Part shown: piece after piece, positions 12,999-25,547 of the stretch
Position numbering within the stretch: position 1 is the stretch's first letter
Layout: every line of letters begins with the position of its first letter
DNA from: Perca fluviatilis
Lineage: Eukaryota; Chordata; Actinopteri; Perciformes; Percidae
Length of the DNA stretch: 64,000 nucleotides
Direction of reading: 5' to 3'
NCBI RefSeq assembly: GCF_010015445.1
Contig: NC_053120.1
Span: forward strand, 8,958,114 to 9,022,113
The notes under the pieces: generated by a model
Seen by the model: the letters and a program-made list of their open reading frames with translations, nothing else
The model's database searches: none
Told to the model about the DNA's origin: nothing
Position numbers and translations under genes: made by a program

Positions 12999-13959
12999 TA
13001 GAGCTTCGTTCTGGCCCAAAAAATCAAGCCCGACCCTGCCCGAGCCCGTGCACGTTGTGTCCGAGCCCAGCCCGACACATTAACTGGAATTATGAGCCCG
13101 AGCCCGATTTCAACCCGACACTTTTTTAATCCGTGGGCCGTTATAACTGACGTTCTCAACTACAATTCAGAGTTGTTTGAACTGCAGAAATCTGTTTAAA
13201 ATGATCTTAATGAATAATGCAACAAGAGCGAACCATGTAAACTGCGCTGTTTGTTTATTCAGAATGGAACGGATCGCAAATGGATCTGAATGAAGAAACG
13301 TAAAAAACTCAACGTATTTCTCTGTGAGGGCTTGCCCGCTTGCCTCGCCCTCAGGGGGAGCCTATGCTTGGAGAACTAACAAAAGAGGACGTTGAAGGCT
13401 CACTATCATCTTTTCTGCCACGGGGAGCCTGCTTCATGTGTCTCTTCATCATCCACTTCTCCGTTTTATCAGCTGTCATAGGCGAACAGCGGCCGCACTT
13501 AATGCACTCAACAAAGCCGACACATATGTTGTCACTGCCCACGACTTGTTTAAAATGGCTCCATACCTCCGACTTTCCTCCAAACTTGCTCAAAGCTAAT
13601 TCTCCCGTTTTTCTTTTTTTCTTTACATCCTCAAGCTCCATGTTGCACTTAAGCTCCACAATACAGCCCGCAGCCCCGGGGTGATGTGTGCGAGAGGAGG
13701 AGACTCCGCGCATGACACATGTTGCATTTTGTAACTGTAGTCCAACTTGTGTAACTTTTTGGACACATTTGTTACTTTGGCCTAAATAGATAATAGTTCG
13801 GATTATGGCATAGCTTTCTCCCCACCCAATTAGGCTAAAGTAATGATTAAAAAAACACAAATGCTTGATCAAGGGTACGGCCCGGCCCGAGGATAGTGGC
13901 GGAAAATAACGGGCCGGGCTCGGGTCGGGCTCGGGCTCGGGCAGAAAATCTAAACTCTA
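12999..13959 (-). mobile_element. Non-autonomous hAT transposon with BED-finger remnant, copy 1
   Basis: The element is bounded exactly by an 8-bp target duplication, GAGTCTAT, at 12991-12998 and 13960-13967. The ends are TAGAGCTTCG and the complement of TAGAGTTTAG, giving a short imperfect terminal inverted repeat. An 8-bp duplication plus a BED-type finger is the hAT superfamily signature. Subterminal blocks are rich in repeated CCCGAGCCCG words, likely transposase-binding sites (inference). The only coding content is an N-terminal BED-finger region on the minus strand; no catalytic DDE or hAT dimerisation region is present. A closely similar copy lies inverted at 36372-37340. Confidence 0.92.
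13351..13872 (-). pseudogene. Truncated hAT transposase N-terminus (BED zinc-finger remnant)
   Basis: The open frame is 173 codons. The likely original start is Met78 (MELEDVKKKRK), because upstream residues look untranslated. Residues 95-110 (SKFGGKSEVWSHFKQV) and the C123-I-K-C126 pair followed by R-H145 match a BED-type zinc finger, the DNA-binding module of hAT transposases. No second His/Cys is visible within five residues after H145, so the finger is probably incomplete. Compared with the copy at 36619, this frame lacks one base next to the CxxC (GGCCGC versus GGTACGC). That deletion bypasses a stop present in the other copy, so the long open frame is probably accidental. No catalytic domain follows. 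It is a relic and not expected to make transposase. Confidence 0.8.
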
Positions 13960-13967
13960 GAGTCTAT

Positions 13968-14250
13968 TGACAGACTTCCAGCTGACAGCGGGGTCTGTAA
14001 GCATCACTGGTCGGCCGGCGAGCGAGCGATCCCGGCCAACACCAGCTGGCTGTCATGTCAGACTGGAGCTTCTGAAGTCCGTCAACATCGGAGCAAATGT
14101 GCAATTTGTCATAAATTTTCTTAAAACTGCCCATATTCAAACTCTACACAGTTCATTTCTCGCATAAAAAGTCTCAAAAGTGAATTTAGAAATTAAATAG
14201 CAGACAAAATAGTTGTTGGCTGCAGCTACTATGGCAAACTACCGATCTAG
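13968..14250 (-). repeat. Fragment related to the foldback-element arm at 43160-43290
   Basis: Words such as CCCATATT, ATTTCTCGCATAAAAAGT, GTGAATTT and a following ..AATAGCAGA occur in the same order as in the right arm of the foldback element near 43200-43285. Here they are degraded and directly abut the hAT element at 12999-13959, which therefore may have inserted into this older repeat. The outer limits are uncertain. Confidence 0.55.
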
Positions 14251-16930
14251 ATTCTAGAATCTATTGCCTTTCCTTGGGTTCCCGGATGTTAACACTGAAT
14301 TTTAAACATTACATTTTGCAGCTGAATTTGGCATATTGAATTTGAGGAAGTTGAAAATATATTGTATTTTGTTTCTGAATTTGGTATATTGAAATCTTTT
14401 ATGTTGAATTTTGGATTCTGAATATATGATCTTGGTGATAATTAGTTCTTGAAAATTTGAAGAGTAAAATTTAGAGGCAAACAATTCAGATACATGATTT
14501 CAATGCATAAATATTCAGTGCTAGAAATTCAATGGCTTTTTAATTTCAAAATCCGATGAAACAGATTTACTTCCATAGCATTGGTGCCAGTTCTATTGAA
14601 GTTACCTAATTACCTCCTACAGTGTACAGTGTACAACAAGCAATATAATATGGTTTCTATACTGTATTTACTGTGATAGCTAAAAGTGGATATCATAGCT
14701 ACTAAAAGTAGCTGTTAACAGAGCTGACATGGGAATCTTCAATGTTTGACCTACATGATTACTCATAGAGCTGCAGCACATCATTATTTTGTCACATGTA
14801 GAATAGTGACCACCTATGATTACTTATTTAACTGTATGCTAAAACATCTAGAGAAGGCAACTAGATGTAATGCTAGGCACTAAAACCTTTTTTGGGTCAT
14901 TCACCCATTCTCACTGATCTGAACATCTTCACGTTTGCCTCATTTGTAGAACTTTTTTGATATTCTATCAGATGACTAAAAATGGTTATAGGCAAAACAC
15001 TGATGACAATAATTTTGTGAAAGACTTATATAGCTATTCTATAATGTGTAAAAAGACCAAATGGAAAAAAACTCAATGGAAAAATCTCAACAAAAAAAAT
15101 CCATTGTAGCACATTAAATATCAGTTTTAAAGTTACTTAGGGACAAATCATGCATTCGTTATCTGCTCTTTACTGGACCACAAAAGTATCTAAAGTGTCT
15201 AGAGCCACCTGGTCATGTCAGAGGATTTGACGTAAAGTTGAAGTGCAATGCAGAAATAACTATGATTAAGCACTAAATACAGTCCTTTCTGTTACAGGTA
15301 TACACATTTTAACTTCAACAAGTAATGTAATTTGAAGGTTGTCTCTGAAACATCTGTGAAATGATCTAAATCAATTTACATTATGACAAAGTAAAGTGTC
15401 TGCAAGCATAGCCTACTAATGCAGTCCAGCATTTTGCCATTGACGTTTTGCTCCTACAGCTCCTATATCTTGACAAAAAATTCTAGATGATATGCTCTGC
15501 GCTATTGAGAAAGTGTACCGATGTGTGAAAACAATGCCCTTTTAAAAGGAAAGAATTTTCCAAGTCAGTGAGTAGTGCTGCACATTGACCAGAAGAGGAA
15601 GAAGAGGTTGATGGATTATTTCATTTAATCTGGCTGCCATACCTCCACACTATACCAATTGTCCTCCCCTCTCCTTCAGCCCACAGTCTTTTACACTTTA
15701 GCATGGCTTTCATCGTTACTGTAAAACACACTGACACCTTCAATCCCTCTTTATATCGGTGGCAAACAATTTCCATCTCCACAGCTTTGTTCTCCCTAAT
15801 AGGCAATAGAATTGCACTAAACTCCTCAAGCTTCTCCATCTCCATTCTACTGTGAAGACTCCATCCATTAGCCTTGCACCTCATTGCTCCCAGCACCTGA
15901 CCCAAAAACCAAGGGAAAAGCAGTGAGGACCTCGAAGCATCCATCGCCATTCATTCATTCAGTGCACAGAGCTGTGGTGTGCTGGCACCAGTTATTGGCT
16001 TTTAGGCAATGTGCCTGCACTGCTTTGTGTTATTGATGAGATTTAAATTATACCGAGGGACAATGTTTTATGCTTTAGTGCGTTAGAAGTCAGTTGGCTG
16101 TGAGCGATGCCGAACCACTTCACAGAGACCACACATCACATTATTCAACATAAGTTTGAGTATTGAGCAAGTCTAACTAAGCTTTGATTTCCCATCCATT
16201 TTTTTAGCCAGTGGGTCAGGTAGCAGGACTGCAATAATAAGTACTCAGCATATACTCTCACATATAGAGTTCAGCAGATTTAGAAAGCTTATGTTATCCA
16301 ACCTTTGAAGAGGATGTAGGTTACACTACAATGATGTGAGGATAGTTCTCTTTATTCCCAAGTGTGCCAGGTGATTATCAGCCAGGAGTGTAATGCAATG
16401 ACGATGATAGGAAAGCATTCATATTGATGCATTCAAACAATGACAACACAGAAATGGGATAGTTTGCTCTGTAAAAATGATTTTTAATATTGTCTAAGAA
16501 TAAATGGCAGCAAATGGCTCAAAAGAACAATCCTGTTACTTATTTTCAGATGACTGAAATGGCTCTTTTCACGTAAGCTGCAGCTGAGAGGTTGCAGACT
16601 AAATACACAGAGGGAACGAAATAGTGGGGATTCAAACATTATTTTATGTGTTGGCGAAATTTACTCTGTTCCTGTTCAATTATTAACTATAAATGTTGTA
16701 TTGAATGTGACCATGCAATGGCAGTGGATGGAGCAACTCATTCTTGTTTTGTAATGCAAAACAATAATGTGATTTGCTGTAACTACAACAGTAGATAGAT
16801 GAGGTATTGCACATTGCTGAGTTGATGTTATATACAGGTAATACTGTTGGGATATGTACAAGGAATATGCTAAGGTTCAGTTGGAATGTAACTTGGGTAA
16901 TGTACTGCAGATGGTAGTCAGTGTAAACAG
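14251..16930. other. Unclassified non-coding sequence
   Basis: I recognise no gene or repeat. An open frame of 109 codons at 15621-15950 (-) resembles nothing that I know and lacks splice signals of note. Confidence 0.55.
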
Positions 16931-17340
16931 TCATTGGCAGTGTTTGACAGTGTTCAGTTGTCTTAAGGCTCTGGGGTAAAAACAGTTTTTGAGATTGTTT
17001 GTCAGTGATTTGATTGACCTGAAGCGTCTACCAGAGGGCAGCGGGTCAAACAGATAGTGTCCAGTGTGTGATGGATCTTCCAGTATGTTGGCTGCCCTTC
17101 TGACACAGAGAACACTGAATAGGTCTTCCAAAGATGCCCGTGAGCAGCCGATGATCCTCTGTGCAAAATTGATGACCCGCTGAAGGGCTTTCCTGTCTGT
17201 CTGCTGCTGAGCAGGCCTACCATCTCGATGGAGCAGCGGTAAAAGGACCCCAGCAGCTTCTCCTGCAGGTTAGCTTTCCTGACGATCCTCAGGAAAAGTC
17301 TGAAGTGTTGTGTTCTAGAGATTGGAAGGGAGAGAGTGTG
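16931..17340 (-). pseudogene. LINE reverse-transcriptase C-terminal fragment, frameshifted
   Basis: Two overlapping minus-strand frames together give the C-terminal part of a non-LTR retrotransposon polyprotein. The first carries FLRIVRKANLQEKLLGSFYR and then SIE. The second carries ALQRVINFAQRIIGCSRASL and then PSHTGHYLFDPLPSGRRFRS with a closing PRALRQLN. This order (finger after the polymerase, then LPSGRRxRSIK) is typical of fish LINE ORF2 ends. A frameshift lies near 17190-17220, and everything upstream, including the polymerase active site, is missing. The clade is not determined. It is a dead 5'-truncated insertion. Confidence 0.8.
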
Positions 17341-18782
17341 GTCTGGTATGCTTGTTGGTAGGTCAATTGGTGCAACACCTAACATATAGGAAAAGCAATA
17401 ACTTCAAGTTAGTGGCTAAGGTTGGGGCTTATTGTCAAATAGGCCTCTCTGTAAGATGGTGGAGGACTCATCCTGCTCATTGAGGCTTACTCCATAATAA
17501 TGCAGACCTAACTTTATAGATAGACCATCAAACCAATGGAGCAGCTGATGAAGATGACAAACCAAATATGGGTCAATGCTACACAACAAAAGGCTCTACC
17601 AAAGTTTAAAATTGCTTTTGGTAGCAGTCACAAAACCATCTAGAACAATTGCTTGTTATGTAAAGATCAAGCCTTTCACACAGCAGGTCAAAAATTGCTA
17701 AAAGTGGGAAACTCACAAATAAGTTTGGGGACCCAAGAAATGCCTACGTGAACTCCAATATATGTTTTGATTGTAATGTTAAAAAATGAAATCAATCGTT
17801 TCGCCTTCTATTCTATAGCCATGTATCTGACACTAACAGATGATGGTGAATAAAAGATATAGATAAATATATGCAGACTGATGACAGTCTGCATACTGTA
17901 CATTTCCTCTGAAAGGTTTACCAACTTTAGGATGTAATCATCATCAAGGTAGAAGAGATACTGCGGCCTGGTGAAATGGATTGACTTGGCTCACGAAACG
18001 CAATACAGTAAAGTGTTTCCGTTCTCTGCTTAAGATGGAGACTTCACATTGTCCAGTGCCCCGGTGGGTTTGGCACTTCATTCTCCAGAGGTTAACAACA
18101 CTGAAGAGCCATATTAGATGCCAGCTTACCAGGAGTGCAATCTGGTTTGGTATTTAAAAGATAATGTTGAGGCAAAAACCAATTAGCTTTGTGCTCTGTG
18201 GCTGCAGAGTGCTCACAGCTGTTGTCGGTGCAATTACAGGTTCACTCCTGCTGCCAGGTACAAGCCTATATCTTGACATCAGCCAAGCTAATTTAGCTAC
18301 AAAGCTAATTATGGAGATGATCATTGCTGATGAGTGGGTGACATTAACTGCAAGAGCAAAATTGTGTTTTGGTTATTTACATTTTTATAAGTAATTAAAT
18401 CTCCAACAATTCACTGAACAGAACCTAAATTCAAACTGGATCTAATATTTCAAATAAAAACAGCGATTGTGAAGACATCTAAACGTAACTCTTCTCCCCA
18501 TTACTTCACAATTGAGGGCAGTGTACTTTTTGACCTCAGTGCGATTAGTATCTGCCATAAATAACTACAAAGTATGTTCATCAGTATAAATTTACCTACA
18601 CCTGTGCAGATTGGACAAGGTACTGTAGAGAATAATGTAACGTGATAAGAGACATGCAGTAGTACATACAGATACAGTTGCATATCATATTTTCATCATA
18701 AGCTTCACACTTTCTACTGCTACACACAAGGACTCCGGTGCAGGATTTTGTACATTTTGAGACTCTGTGATGCTTAAGACTT
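17341..18782. other. Unclassified non-coding sequence with one small hairpin
   Basis: No gene or repeat family is recognised. At 17871-17894 the word ATGCAGACTG is perfectly complemented by CAGTCTGCAT around a 4-nt loop. The stem is too short and bare for a confident microRNA call. Confidence 0.55.
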
Positions 18783-18990
18783 TTTAGCCATGCTTGCTTT
18801 GGTGCTTGGTTGTATAGATGGCAACATTGGCCTGTCAGTTGGTCTGTATGTTTCTCCACCACTTTGGTACAAACTAGAATATATCATCAACCATTAGATG
18901 GATTGCCATGTCATTTGGTAGAGACATTCATGTCCACCTCAAGATGAATTCTGACGACTGGTGATCCAGAAAAACTATCTTTCTGCAATA
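18783..18990 (+). repeat. Degenerate interspersed repeat, fish family, shorter copy
   Basis: The blocks CACCACTTTGGTACAAACT, TAGATGGATTGCCATG and GACATTCATGTCC occur in the same order as in the copy at 4925-5480. No coding content is present. Boundaries are approximate. Confidence 0.55.
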
Positions 18991-20601
18991 CATTTCTGAT
19001 ATCATTCCACCTGGTGAAGACAGTTGTTGCCACTTGCTGATGTAAGAGTTTGTAGATTGTATTTCAATTGTATCTTTTCAGAGGGAAATAGACATATGTC
19101 CATTACCAACCTCCAAATGTAACTCTAACCCACAAAATGTGGTGATTTTGAATGAGAATTGACTGACTTTTCATTACATTCTTGGCTAGACTGACTTCAA
19201 AGAAAAGACAGATTGAAAGACCACACTTAAGGAACACCTTATTCATCCATTCAGCTTCGATTGGATTTAGACATGTGTATCCAGGCCACACAGTGGTGTT
19301 TAAGACTGACAAGCACTACGACAGAAATAAGGCTGTGAAACCAACCTCCAGACCTGACAGACAGAATGCAAAGATATCTTCCTACGGTATGAAATTCTGC
19401 CGGACAGTCCATCATTAACCACTAGACAGCTTAATTAAATAAGTCAAAATAAGAGCTCTCGAATTTTAACTGCTCTTAACAGTGCCTTTTTTTATCGGCC
19501 TAATTATAAGAGGAAGTAAGGGTATTGCCAGGTCATTACAAAGGATAAAATGGTAGCTGAGTGACGGCTTAGCTCACATATCTTGCCACAGCTTCAATAT
19601 ATTCTGTTTTGTGTGTGTAATAAAAAGTTAAGATTTTGTATTTCTTTTTACCAATCTCACTGCAATTACAAGACACATCACTTTCTTAAAATAAGGTGTC
19701 TCTTTTCTCTGACATTTTTACATGTTTTTCTATTTCCACTGTGCTGTTTCCTTCTGCTTTTGTAGCTCATCCACCTCCACACACAAATGCACATACACTT
19801 ATACACAGGTACACAAAATATTTAGGATTGTCATTGTCATTTTTATGTTTTTTAAATAGACACTGAAACGTGATGGATATTGTAATTTGCATTATATATG
19901 ACCTGACACCTCCTCATTAATCTTCACACACACCAAACCCCCTTTGCTTTTTTTGCTGTCACACTAAACTTTCTATGAGTAATATTCGGTGTATTTTTTG
20001 CATATCTTTCCACATATTTACATGTATGTATCTAATCCTCCTTTGCAGATGTACACACACCCACATATGCCAGGACCAGCTGGCTATTGGCAGTTGCAGA
20101 ACTGCCCATAATGATTTCACCTGTCAAGTGTGATCCTGCTGCGAGAAGCTGCATACAGCAGAGTGTAATGGCCACCGGGAGTTTTAAGTCAGCTCTGACA
20201 AATGGCCAAGGCTGGCACTGGATCAGCAGACTTGGGGGCTGTCTGACTTATCACTCCAACAGCAGACACTATTACAGCCACTGGGTTTGTCTGCAGGCTC
20301 CTGTTCTCTCTCAGTCTTCTCACTCGCTCATGCTGTATTCCTACTCTGTCAGCCTGTTTCTCTTTCTCCTTGCAGCCTGCTGAACTGAGACCCACAGAGG
20401 ACACACTTCTTCGGGGTTCGTTTATTTTAGTAATATTGACAGTTTCTTGCAATTTGGACAGATTGGCCAAAACAAACAAACAATAAAGCAAAATAATCCA
20501 AAACATACGGCAGTGGGCTTAGTACACTGACATAGAAAACAAAATAAAACAATATAAATATACCTTCACAATAAACTCCGGCTGATTCTTAAATGTACAG
20601 G
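18991..20601. other. Unclassified non-coding sequence
   Basis: I recognise no gene or repeat. There are scattered short CA-rich patches near 19770-19810 and 20050. Confidence 0.55.
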
Positions 20602-20790
20602 GGTTTTTTTTAAGATAATTTTTGGGGCATTTTTCAGTCTTTATTTTTGACAGGACAGATGAAGACATGAAAGGGGAGAATGACATGCAGCAAAGGGCCG
20701 CAGGTCGGAGTCGAACCCGGGCCCGCTGCTTCGAGGAGTAAACCTCTATATATGGGCACCCGCTTTACCAACTGAGCTATCCGGGCACCC
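20602..20790 (-). mobile_element. tRNA-headed SINE
   Basis: Read on the minus strand, the element opens with a tRNA-like head. A-box-like TAGCTCAGTTGG is the complement of 20768-20779, and B-box GGTTCGACTCC is the complement of 20707-20717. The head runs into a non-tRNA body (CTTTGCTGCATGTC, then TCATGTCTTCATCTG) and an A-rich 3' end near 20602-20640. The tRNA cloverleaf is not closed by an acceptor stem, so this is a SINE and not a tRNA gene. The related but shorter copy at 47213-47340 is in the opposite orientation. Confidence 0.85.
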
Positions 20791-22034
20791 TTAATTGTAC
20801 AGTTTGACTTAGAAAACACTTAGATTTCACAGAATACAGACTGAAAAACGGGCTTCACAAGGAAGCGCACAACTTCATACACTTGTCACTCTGTCTTGCT
20901 AACACATGGAAACGCTGGCGCCGGCCGCTACACATGAATCCATCGACATCCATCCAAAGTCAGTCTCACCTACAACATATCATCCAGTTAAAAGATGAAC
21001 ACAGATATATATATACATATACATTTTGAACATGTTTTTAACCAGTTATGCAATATTTACCTATTGATTTCACACGATTTACTCCGGCATTCTCCACCTT
21101 GCTGCTTCCCTGATTAGCCCGAAAGAAAAAGAGAGTGACTAAGAGGCACCGTGCAACCACTTGGCGTGTGACACCGCCACCTAGTGGCAGCAGACTAACA
21201 AACATCTGCACATTTCTTTCACGTTTAGAACACAAAATACACACTGAAACAAACCAGAAATAAATGTGATGGGGGTGTTACAACAAATTGACCACCCCGC
21301 TAAATCCTTATCACTTGTAATTCTAAACAACATCAAAGATGCTTTATTGGCCCAGCTCTTCAAAAATTAACAATACTGCCAAAAGATGTCAACTTTCAAT
21401 AAATGTACCCAGGAGAGGATGACTGAACATGCTTGTTATTTCTTTTCCCTGTTACACCCTGCTTCACATTCATGCATTTTCACACATTTACATTTGCAGT
21501 CGCTCAAGTATAACCAGAGTCGTTTTTCTGCAACCCAAACTCAACCTGACAAGACAAAATCCTACCAGAAAATGATATTCGATTTGGTTTCATTTTCTAA
21601 TAAAGACTTCAGGCTTGGGTCAAACTCAGCACATTCTTTGACTGACTACATTGTATGGCTGTGCACTGGAAGTCATTTCATTTTGCGGGATGAACATTTT
21701 ATGTTTGACAGTATTTTATTTATCTTTGAATTAGCAGTCATGGTTGCAAGCTGCTTTCACTTTATTATATGGTCTCGGAAATCATTCAGCTTTGTGTGTC
21801 ATTGTGTTTGCACTTGACAAGAATGTGTTTACACAGTCACATCATGGGGACCCACTTAACCATTTGGGAACACAAAGGCAGGTTAAACCGTTATATTTTA
21901 GGGTTCAGACTTGATTTTTGGTTTGACATTTGGGAAAACACACATTAGCCATCTTTCATTTGATGAGAAGATCAGTATTATCAATTTTCTTTTTTTTCTT
22001 ATATTTTTTTTTTTATCATAATCACTTGCTTGGC
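20791..22034. other. Unclassified non-coding sequence
   Basis: No gene or repeat family is recognised. The 143-codon open frame at 21386-21817 (+) lacks any domain resemblance and is probably chance. T-rich runs lie at 21985-22015. Confidence 0.5.
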
Positions 22035-22250
22035 AGCCAACAAGCTAAAACAGCTAAAGCGTGTGAACACAAAGAAAGCAGCAGGACCTGACCAAGGACC
22101 AAGCAAAAGGCTAGGAGAATCATTCAAACCACCCGGGTAACAGGCTTTTCTCCCTGTTAAGGTTGGGAAGAAGGCACCGGATACACCCGGCCAGCACTGA
22201 GAGGCTCAGGAAGAGCTTCAACCATCAGGCCTCTGGAATCCCCCCTACAT
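22035..22250 (+). pseudogene. Degenerate LINE fragment with internal deletion
   Basis: The frame around 22045-22095 reads QLKRVNTKKAAGPD, the recognisable start of the LINE reverse-transcriptase domain (normally LxxVNxxKAxGPDGI). It then breaks, and about 60 bases later a different frame carries RIHPASTERLRKSFNHQA, which resembles the far C-terminal end of such ORFs. The middle of the polymerase is deleted. The remnant sits directly upstream of the miniature element at 22269. Confidence 0.6.
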
Positions 22251-22268
22251 TCTGCTTCATGATGAATC

Positions 22269-22950
22269 TAATATATATCGACAACATTTTATTTCTGGGA
22301 TTGTTCAGGTGCCGCCAAAAATTCCGCCAGACATCCCTTTTTTTTTGGCCTGATGTCCGTCACCTTACGGTTTCTTTGTCGGCATTCTAAACTCCAGTCG
22401 ATATATGAAGACTATGGTTAACTGTTCCTCAGATCTCTGCAGGGTAAATCCAGACAGCTAGATAGACTATCTGTCCAATCTGAGTTTTCTCTTGCACGAA
22501 AATAACTTTTGAACGTACACATTCCACCAAAACAAGTTCCTTCCCGAGGCTATTTTGCAGAGGAACCGTCATTGAGTCCGGTGCTTAGCGCCGCCCAAGA
22601 CGATTGTGATTGGTTTAAAGAAATGCAAATAAACCAGAGCGCGTTTTTTCTCCCATCCCGCAGCGATGGGGAGGAAGGTCTGGCAAAGCAAGACTAATGT
22701 CCCCGGTAGGTTTATGGTACTATACTACCAGAGAGTAAAGCTTGCACGGCTGAAACAGCCCAATCTGTACAGGTTAATTATGATCGCATCATTAATTAAT
22801 TTAGATGCACTACAGGCTAACATGTCCTCATCTAATTTCTCACCAATCAGATGGATTTATATGTATTCTAGCAGTAGGTTTGTGTTTGGTGGTAGCCTTT
22901 TGAATGCTGTGTCGACTAGCCAGACCCTCCTCCGCAGCGCAGTGGAGGTA
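22269..22950 (+). mobile_element. Miniature DNA transposon, copy 2 of 3, extended form
   Basis: The left end and internal blocks match 3256-3684, including CAGATCTCTGCAGGGTAAAT and CGGTGCTTAGCGCCGCCCAA. Its first terminal hairpin is shortened near 22655-22690. It continues with about 230 bases also present in the 52623-53240 copy (CCCCGGTAGGTTTATGG, TAATTTCTCACCAATCAG), then ends with a second hairpin half, GACTAGCCAGACCCTCCTCC. The repeat-within-repeat layout suggests that the family has a longer form, or that two copies flank a captured segment. Confidence 0.65.
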
Positions 22951-22978
22951 GGCCCATATGATTTCATGTGGAAATAAA

Positions 22979-22983
22979 AATTT

Positions 22984-23018
<35 letters not shown>
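22979..23018. repeat. (TTGA)n microsatellite
   Basis: About nine tandem four-base units, TTGA/ATTG, lie just downstream of the miniature element. Confidence 0.85.
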
Positions 23019-23022
23019 AAAC

Positions 23023-23075
23023 TCTCATGTCTGTTCTGTAAATACGAAGCTACCACCAGCATCCGTTTAGTGTTG
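23023..23075 (+). repeat. Fragment of the 7488-type repeat, copy 2 of 3
   Basis: CTCTCATGTCTGTTCTGTAA, then ACGAAGCTACCACCAGCA, matches the start region of the fish repeat also seen at 7488-7703 and 48690-48850. It is too short for end analysis. Confidence 0.5.
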
Positions 23076-24589
23076 TTTAACTGGATGGCAAAATTCCCCT
23101 GAAACTAACAGTCCTTATTTTCCCAGCATATCTTGAAATTGTATTAAATATTTTACTGGAAATTTATTTGGTTATATCTTTGGCAAGGGTTAGTACTAAT
23201 AAGCATTAAATGAATGACATATTATGTTGTAGCTCAGAATAGCTCATGTGCTCACTGTGCTTCAGGTAATGTCACATACTGAGGGGCTATGCCAGCAGGG
23301 CTTTCTTCCTCTTCTGTTGAATATTGAATATTATTTGAAAGCTTCCTCCGAATAGTTGAAATATGATCTGCATGTGAGTATGTCTCTAACTTTAATAACT
23401 CAGAATTTGAATTTGTGTCATTGTGCATCACCAAAACGAAGATACAGAAAGTATTTAAATTCCTGCTTATAGGAGACAGGTTTGACATTTAACGCTAGAT
23501 TATTTGGACAAACTTAAAACAACCTAGCTAAAATGAGCTATTCATTGTTGTGCAACAATGCATCATACACGAGTTCCTTTAGTTCCAGTAGCAGCAGAGA
23601 GAAAATGCAACATGCTCTCAATCTCACCTCTTGTGCAAAAAGCCTTTTTTCTGCTCTGCAAAACATGTTTGCACCCCTCTGTATTTCTGCCTATTCTCAG
23701 TCTGTTTCTCTGTCCTTCTCTTGCTCTTTCTCTCCCTCTTTATCATTCTCGGGCTGTATCACTCTGTTGCTGATGTGAATTTTTCATCACAATACTTGTC
23801 TGGCTTTTCTTATGTACACACTGCAAAGAGATTGCAGGCCTCTTTGCATGATGGTTATTCAGGGAATGCCAGATGCTTTTTCATTGTTATGCATACCAGG
23901 TTGTATAAAGCATGTTGGAAGCGAAAGAATGACATAAATCCTTCAGTGGGGGAAAGAGACTGAAAAACATATTGTACCGTGTAGAAAATATTACATTGGT
24001 AGAATAATACTGTAGTTAAGTAAATATGTTCCATAATCCGAACTTTACTATAATAAAGTGACTTGTGACAAAAGACCATCAAATGCACATAAAAGGCATC
24101 TTGTAATTCAGGATCTTTGATTGATGGGCGGTATGGAAATGTATTCGCAAACTCAGATGTCAGCAAGGTTGGTAGCGAAGTGCTTCTATCTTACGTGCAA
24201 AATGAAGGACTTTGACCTGCATTCTTTGTCCAAAATGTGTTTAGGTTTAATCAAAACTTTGATTAAGGTTAATGATCGTGGTTTGAGTAAAACACTGTAA
24301 AAGTAAACTTTTTTAAATAATTACCCAAAACCAACCAAATTAAACAAAATTCTTACATAAGGCCAGAATCTCGTGAGAGTATTTAGGATTTATTTTGTCA
24401 TCTAGTAGCCAAAAATCAAATCATGCAGCTTTTAGACAGCTTTAAGTTATAAATTGTAACTCGGTCAATTATTCTTCCCACATAAATTGTCAGTATATTC
24501 AGATGCATAAAACGTTTGAGTTACAGATGAAAAATTAGCAGTTTCTTTGTTTCTCCACTGATCTAAACTGAGAATAAAGCCCATTTATA
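23076..24589. other. Unclassified non-coding sequence
   Basis: No gene or repeat family is recognised. Open frames near 23533-23963 overlap in all three + frames over a T/C-rich patch, a low-complexity effect. Confidence 0.55.
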
Positions 24590-25360
24590 TACACTAGTGC
24601 AGTGCCCGTTGAAAATGTACCTGTTTGGAACGGACGATTGCTTGGCCTGTGGTACTGCTGCTTGTAGAATTCTTCAAAACCAAATTGTACCCCTAAATTA
24701 CTTACAGAAGGACCCCAAACCATTTAATATGCAACTCCACTGTACAGCCTACTGACTTACAGTGTAGGCTACATCAGAGGAAGACATTGTACTATCTTCT
24801 GCCAGCTCACAGCAATTTAATACAATAGCAGGAAAAGACCCCCCCCCTGCTGTTGTAAAGCGCTCTGCATGTTGCGTCTGCGTGTGATGTGCAGGTTACC
24901 TTCCCCCCAAACACGCCCCCAAACACGGACACACATATACGTCTCGCTGCCACTTGTTGTCTGTAGCTGGTTGTGGTTTGCTGAAACGTCCTTAAATTCA
25001 GGAATTGTCGTTTGTTTATTCAAAGTCAAAGACAGTCCAAAGTAGTGCAACTTTGCACATTTTTGTGGGTCTGAGGTGTATGTCACATTTTAGCTCTCTG
25101 TCTCTGGTCCTCAGTGTGAGAGGGGGAGTGGCCAGCGGCTAGAGCGGCAAAACACAATGTGTGCTTATTTTACCTATATATTTAACAATATCTTTTGCAT
25201 TTCTAATCCAAACAACGTCAAACTCAGCACTGCACTTACTCGTGCCTGTAGCAAGACACCTGTCAAGTTTGAAATCCATCGGACCGACAGTTTGAGAGAT
25301 ATGCGCATATTACACAGACAAACAGACAGACAGACAGACGTTCCTGCAATTTATAGATAG
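24590..25360. repeat. Unclassified interspersed repeat ending in a (CAGA)n tract
   Basis: The segment from ACTAGTGCAGTGCCCGTTGA to the short (CAGA)n run at 25317-25340 and the following GTTCCTGCAATTTATAGATAG has the look of an interspersed element I have met in fish DNA. The phrase GACCGACAGTTTGAGAGATA is typical. I cannot place its class: no terminal inverted repeat or coding remnant is evident. Confidence 0.4.
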
Positions 25361-25547
25361 ATTAAATGTACAATCTGTATACATTCGAGGGCAATGGTCA
25401 CCTGGAGGTACAATGTAAAAAACAGCATACATAAGGAGTTGCCATACACCTACATGTTCAGTAAGTCTGCAGTGTTCAAAGACAAGACTGATTTTCATCA
25501 TCAACATATCTGCAGTTCATCTATTCTCTGAATTTGGTTCTTCCTTT

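Noticed and set aside
13351..13872. A host ZBED-like gene
   Set aside because: It lies inside an element with terminal repeats and 8-bp duplications. A second copy is frame-broken, the finger lacks a visible last ligand, and nothing follows it.
17871..17894. A microRNA precursor
   Set aside because: A 10-bp stem with a 4-nt loop is far too short, and flanking bases do not extend the stem.
20702..20790. A tRNA gene on the minus strand
   Set aside because: A and B boxes are present, but the acceptor stem does not close and the sequence continues into a SINE body with an A-rich end; a related copy exists at 47213.
21386..21817. A 143-codon gene
   Set aside because: No domain resemblance, no splice or promoter context, and a frame of this length is not surprising among six frames of 64 kb.
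23533..23963. Overlapping small membrane-protein genes
   Set aside because: The hydrophobic frames come from T/C-rich low complexity read in three frames at once.
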